Below are positions 22,036-64,000 of a DNA stretch of 64,000 nt, one piece after another. A model generated the notes under the pieces. That model saw only the letters and a program-made list of their open reading frames with translations, made no database searches and was not told where the DNA came from. This DNA comes from Luidia sarsii (lineage: Eukaryota > Echinodermata > Asteroidea > Paxillosida > Luidiidae). The stretch is from positions 24,941,963-25,005,962 of the forward strand of contig OX465103.1 in NCBI GenBank assembly GCA_949987565.1. Direction: 5' to 3'. How positions within the stretch are numbered: position 1 is the first letter of the stretch; every line of letters starts with the position of its first letter. The translations under genes were made by a program, and so were the position numbers.

Positions 22036-22805
22036 AGTCTGTGAGTACACATCGGTGAGACTATTTTGTGAGATGTGAGTATTTTGTGAGTACACATCGG
22101 TAAGACTATTTTGTGAGATGTGAGTATTTTGTGAGTACACATCGGTGAGACTATTTTGTGAGTACACATCGGTGAGACTATTTTGTGAGATGTGAGTATT
22201 TTGTGAGTACACATAGGTGAGACTATTTTGTGAGTACACATCGGTGAGACTATTTTGTGAGTACACATCGGTGAGACTATTTTGTGAGATGTGAGTATTT
22301 TGTGAGTACACATAGGTGAGACTATTTTGTGAGATGTGAGTATTTTGTGAGTACACATAGGTGAGACTATTTTGTGAGTACACATCGGTGAGACTTTTTT
22401 GTGAGTACACATCGGTGAGACTATTTCAGTATTTTGTGAGATGTGAGTATTTTGTAAGTACACATCGGTGAGACTATTTTGTGAGATGTGAGTATTTTGT
22501 GAGTACACATAGGTGAGACTATTTTGTGAGTACACATCGGTGAGGCTATTTTGTGAGTACACATCGGTGAGACTATTTCAGTATTTTGTGAGATGTGAGT
22601 ATTTTGTAAGTACACATCGGTGAGACTATTTTGTGAGATGTGAGTATTTTGTGAGTACACATCGGTGAGACTAATTGTGAGATGAATATTTTTTGAGTAT
22701 ACATCGGTGAGACTATTTGAGAAATGAATATTTTGTGAGTATACATCGGTGAGACTATTTAAGAGATTAATATTTAGTGAGTATACATCGGTGAGAATAT
22801 ACATC
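22036..22805. repeat. Compound minisatellite of TACACATCGGTGAGACTATT modules
   Basis: Two modules alternate irregularly: TTTTGTGAGTACACATCGGT + GAGACTA, and TTTTGTGAGATGTGAGTA. Copies decay toward the right end (TATACATCGGTGAGAATAT). The minus-strand frames with YSQNSLTDV periods come only from this array. Confidence 0.95.
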
Positions 22806-22903
22806 GATAATCTAGTTCTAACTCGTCACCAAGTTGCCTCAGCATAAGGTGTTGGTGGCACTAACGCTGCAGTACATGTACATCTGCCACCAGATTGTTC
22901 TCA

Positions 22904-23090
22904 GGCGGACGAGTCTGTCTTGAGAGCCCAATTGCCCACCCTCACCCTGCCCCCAAGTCGTCGGAGAGCCTCCGAGGACAAGAAGGGTTTCATCCCCCGC
23001 TGCTATAGTCCCAGCAGCCAGCCCTCCGCCCACCCACAACCGACTTGCAAGACTTCTGCAGCCTTGCAAGACATCTCCACAGTCACAGGT
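22904..23090 (+). CDS. Candidate upstream exon, option A, of the large gene
   Basis: The acceptor-like TTGTTCTCAG is followed by an open frame with coding-like composition (LPTLTLPPSRRRASEDKKG, then FIPRCYSPSSQPS) ending at ACAG/GTAGAC in phase 1. This is the phase that the 5.3-kb exon needs. The frame otherwise stops at TGA at about 23,102, so it could also be a terminal exon of another transcript. No start codon is assigned. Confidence 0.35.
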
Positions 23091-23186
23091 AGACTGACCT
23101 GAAGAACCGTCCCTTGAGTTCTGCTGTAGACAGCAGAGAGATTTTTGTATCCGATCAGGACCCAACCACACATCATCCAAGTTAAG

Positions 23187-23199
23187 ATGTCTGATCGAG
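23187..23199 (+). CDS. Candidate first coding exon, option B, of the large gene
   Basis: ATG TCT GAT CGA G followed by the strong donor GTAAGA. AAG precedes the ATG, a favourable context. Its phase-1 end joins the acceptor at 25,498 to give MSDREPNDWQRWLKVE, a clean N-terminus. At 13 nt this rests on donor quality and phase alone. Confidence 0.45.
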
Positions 23200-23481
23200 G
23201 TAAGATTGATGTTCTTCCATATTTGAAGTTGATGATTCGATTAGAATTTAGGCTCAGGTTTTAGGTTTAGGTAGAATGAGGAACACACGCGACCAGTGGA
23301 CGGAAGACACCATCGGCTGATGATGCAGATCTGGACCCGCCAACAATAATCGAGTTGCTTTAGTAAAATCAATCTTGATTTTGATCCATTATCTTTCGCA
23401 AATCTGTTGATGTAGAATTTACGAAGTTGTAAACGTGAAATGTCGGTATGAGAATGGCAGTTGGCCGATTATATATTCAAG

Positions 23482-23670
23482 GTGATATACAAAAATGTTG
23501 CAAACTGCTAACTGACTAAAATTACCAAAATACAAATCTTAAAATGTAGTGGGCCTGACGTTTTGATCCTAGCAGGAAGTTTCTCAAAGGCAGAGAAAGG
23601 CCTTTGAGAAAGGTCCTGCTAGGATCGAAAGGTCAGGCCCACTAAATTTTGAGAAAAATTATATATTCTA
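23482..23670. repeat. Compact Penelope-end hairpin, second full copy
   Basis: Same architecture and flanks as 16,361-16,560. The left arm is AGTGGGCCTGACGTTTTGAT onward from 23,548. The right arm runs CCTTTGAGAAAGGTCCTGCT to AGGCCCACT at 23,643. The interval 23,671-25,247 holds no feature I can support, apart from a weak fragment near 24,855. Confidence 0.88.
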
Positions 23671-25247
23671 TTTGTTTATGAAATAGTTTCAATAATTTCA
23701 ATTTATTCGTGTAAGTTTGGGGAAGTTCAAAGAGTTCTAACTTCAAAATTGTATCCCGGGATGAAAATCAGATGGGAAGTCATGTTCATGAGTACTTAAT
23801 ATAATCACAAACTGTCAACGTCAAGAAACGCATGAAGAATTGTGTGAATCTGTGTGATAACGAATTCATTGGTTGATGGAGATTCTCATAGGCCCTATCA
23901 AGTTTGTAATATCTTTAAACTTAAAAAAACCGGAAATCTATTGAGTTGCAATGAGTTCCAATGGGGCATTTTAGCTCAGTACCTTTTGCTCGAATATTCA
24001 GTTCGATTCGGACGTCGTGACCGTAATTTAATTAGGGTCGACTGCCGATAAAAAGACGGCTGGAATAAAGACTGTGTATATATCGTTTACGCACTCGGTG
24101 TCTGGAGGTTGAGGCTAAGGAAAACGTGGCGGTTGCATGGAAGGGATTGGTTATAATACATTAGACTGAGCCTAAAAGAACATTACACTCTTACAATCTA
24201 CATTGAACTGAAGATTGTGATGAACGTCCCTATATATTAATGTGTATCGGTTGCATTAAATAATTCCTGAAGCATTAAAAAGGCAGGAAGGTTGTGAAAG
24301 TCATTTGCACCAGTTTCCCCAAATGGTGCACGGTTACACTAATACCGGTAGGCCTAGTTAATTAGTCAAACGAATAAAGGAAGTTTTCTTTGCCATTTTT
24401 CAAATAAATTAATTATTACTATAAAATTTCGATTGCCAGATCTTTGGTGTTAAATTATGTTTTCATCAAATCTATTCTTCATTCCTCTAGTGTACACGAT
24501 CAATCAACATAATTGTTATTGGATATTGTTAGGGAAAAAAGCACGAGAAACTATGAAACGTTGAAATGTTGATGTTTTTGTCATTTCGACTCGTTTGTTC
24601 TAGTGAATTGCTCTAGTGAACATTTAGGACATTGTGAAAGGTCAAAAAAGGTGGAGAAAACACCCCCACCCAAATAAAACAAAAAAAGAAGAATATTTGC
24701 TACCATTCTACCATTTTTTTTTGACATTTTAGTTGAAGACATTATCAACTCTAGAGGTTCGTCCTGAGAAGCGAGATTCAGTCGTTTAAATTTCAAAACA
24801 AAGCTGGTTCGTTCAGTTTGATATTTGTTCTCATGGCTATTGTCTTGATGAAAGACTTTGCGGGTCTGAAGTTTGATCTTAACCGGACCTTTACCAAAGA
24901 AAATTTACCAATTTTCCTACCAATTTTCCCTTTAATCATCTATAAGTACGAGCATGTACGTTGATTGTCCATATCATCGCATCGTATTATGAAGGAGATG
25001 TTGCCACGAATACAATGTACTCTCACGAACTGTTGATAATGTCCATAAGTTGTTTTAATATCTGCCAGACACGTACACATGCACTTGTTATTTTCACGTA
25101 ACGTGAATTCATTATCTGGGGAGAGAAAGAATAGGCCTACGTTGGATTTGTAGAATCGAAACATGTTAGGCCCTCGAATTTGCTTGAGATTCTAAGATTT
25201 GATCTCAGGTCATTCCATCCAATAGTCAGTTTGCATCTTTACTTTAT

Positions 25248-25430
25248 CGCAGTGGCTGTTGTTACGGCAGTCGTCCGTGTGGTTCCCTGACTTCACAGTA
25301 TTTCTCAGGACGTTTAGCTCTTGGAACCAGACTATCAGCTAATAGACTGGTTCAACCAGCCAGCAATGCTGACGAAATACAATCAAGTCAGGGAACCACA
25401 CGGACGACTGCCGTAACAACAGCCACTGCG
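25248..25430. mobile_element. 183-bp MITE with 46-bp perfect TIRs and 9-bp target duplication
   Basis: Arms CGCAGTGGCTGTTGTTACGG through GTTCCCTGACTT (25248-25293) and their exact reverse complement (25385-25430) enclose about 90 bp. The 9-bp duplication TTACTTTAT flanks both sides (25239-25247, 25431-25439). A 9-bp duplication fits Mutator-like elements, but the CAGTGGC-like end recalls hAT, so I leave the superfamily open. It ends 68 bp before the acceptor of the large exon. Confidence 0.9.
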
Positions 25431-25498
25431 TTACTTTATACTACCCGTGGTTGTTCTCCAGTTTGTATTTTGTGGTTTTCTCCTCCCCCCCCCCACAG

Positions 25499-64000
<38,502 letters not shown>

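Noticed and set aside
22029..22804. Minus-strand proteins of YSQNSLTDV repeats
   Set aside because: Open only because the minisatellite units are stop-free. They appear in two frames alike.
25447..25498. Start of the large gene at the GTG at 25,447
   Set aside because: The segment is a pyrimidine tract plus CACAG acceptor. Coding begins at 25,499 by splicing.

Overview
The window is from an intron-rich animal genome. Compact GC-rich coding exons sit in AT-rich non-coding DNA full of satellites, tRNA-like SINEs, TIR elements and Penelope-like retroelement remnants. An invertebrate deuterostome is my best guess (inference only). No prokaryotic operon structure, rRNA, true tRNA gene or CRISPR array was seen.

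Region 1 (about 0.5-9.1 kb, minus strand): a multi-exon gene that I rebuilt exon by exon and recognise as REDIC1 (vertebrate C12orf40), a meiotic crossover factor. Its first four exons are phase-consistent and begin with the family signature MNWVGGARSR. Its 3' end is unresolved. Region 2 (9.1-10.5 kb): a divergent intergenic segment with TAC/TAG microsatellite, near-perfect hairpins and a 27-bp tandem array ending about 80 bp before the next start codon. Region 3 (10.5-20.2 kb, plus strand): a complete 11-exon MEST (PEG1) orthologue of 334 codons. It carries a tandemly duplicated 41-nt exon 6 (6a/6b), for which reading frame demands that exactly one copy be used. A PIF/Harbinger-type element sits in its intron 3.

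Region 4 (about 21.6 kb to beyond the window end, plus strand): a large gene for a lysine-, serine- and acid-rich, probably disordered protein that I do not recognise. It has a 5.3-kb exon, a 2.4-kb exon, then a 30.3-kb intron and a further exon at 63,779 in matching phase. Region 5 (37.1-60.1 kb) lies inside that intron: two head-to-tail copies of an 11.5-kb unit, nearly identical. Each holds a TIR element, a C-rich tract, a head-to-head inverted pair of broken Penelope-like elements (RT plus GIY-YIG endonuclease) and a 22-bp minisatellite whose length differs between copies. This is either a recent tandem duplication or two haplotypes placed in series by the assembler.

A recurrent theme is a short hairpin repeat, found at many sites including MEST introns, whose arms match the 3' ends of the Penelope-like elements. 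I propose that these hairpins are minimal head-to-head Penelope dimers.
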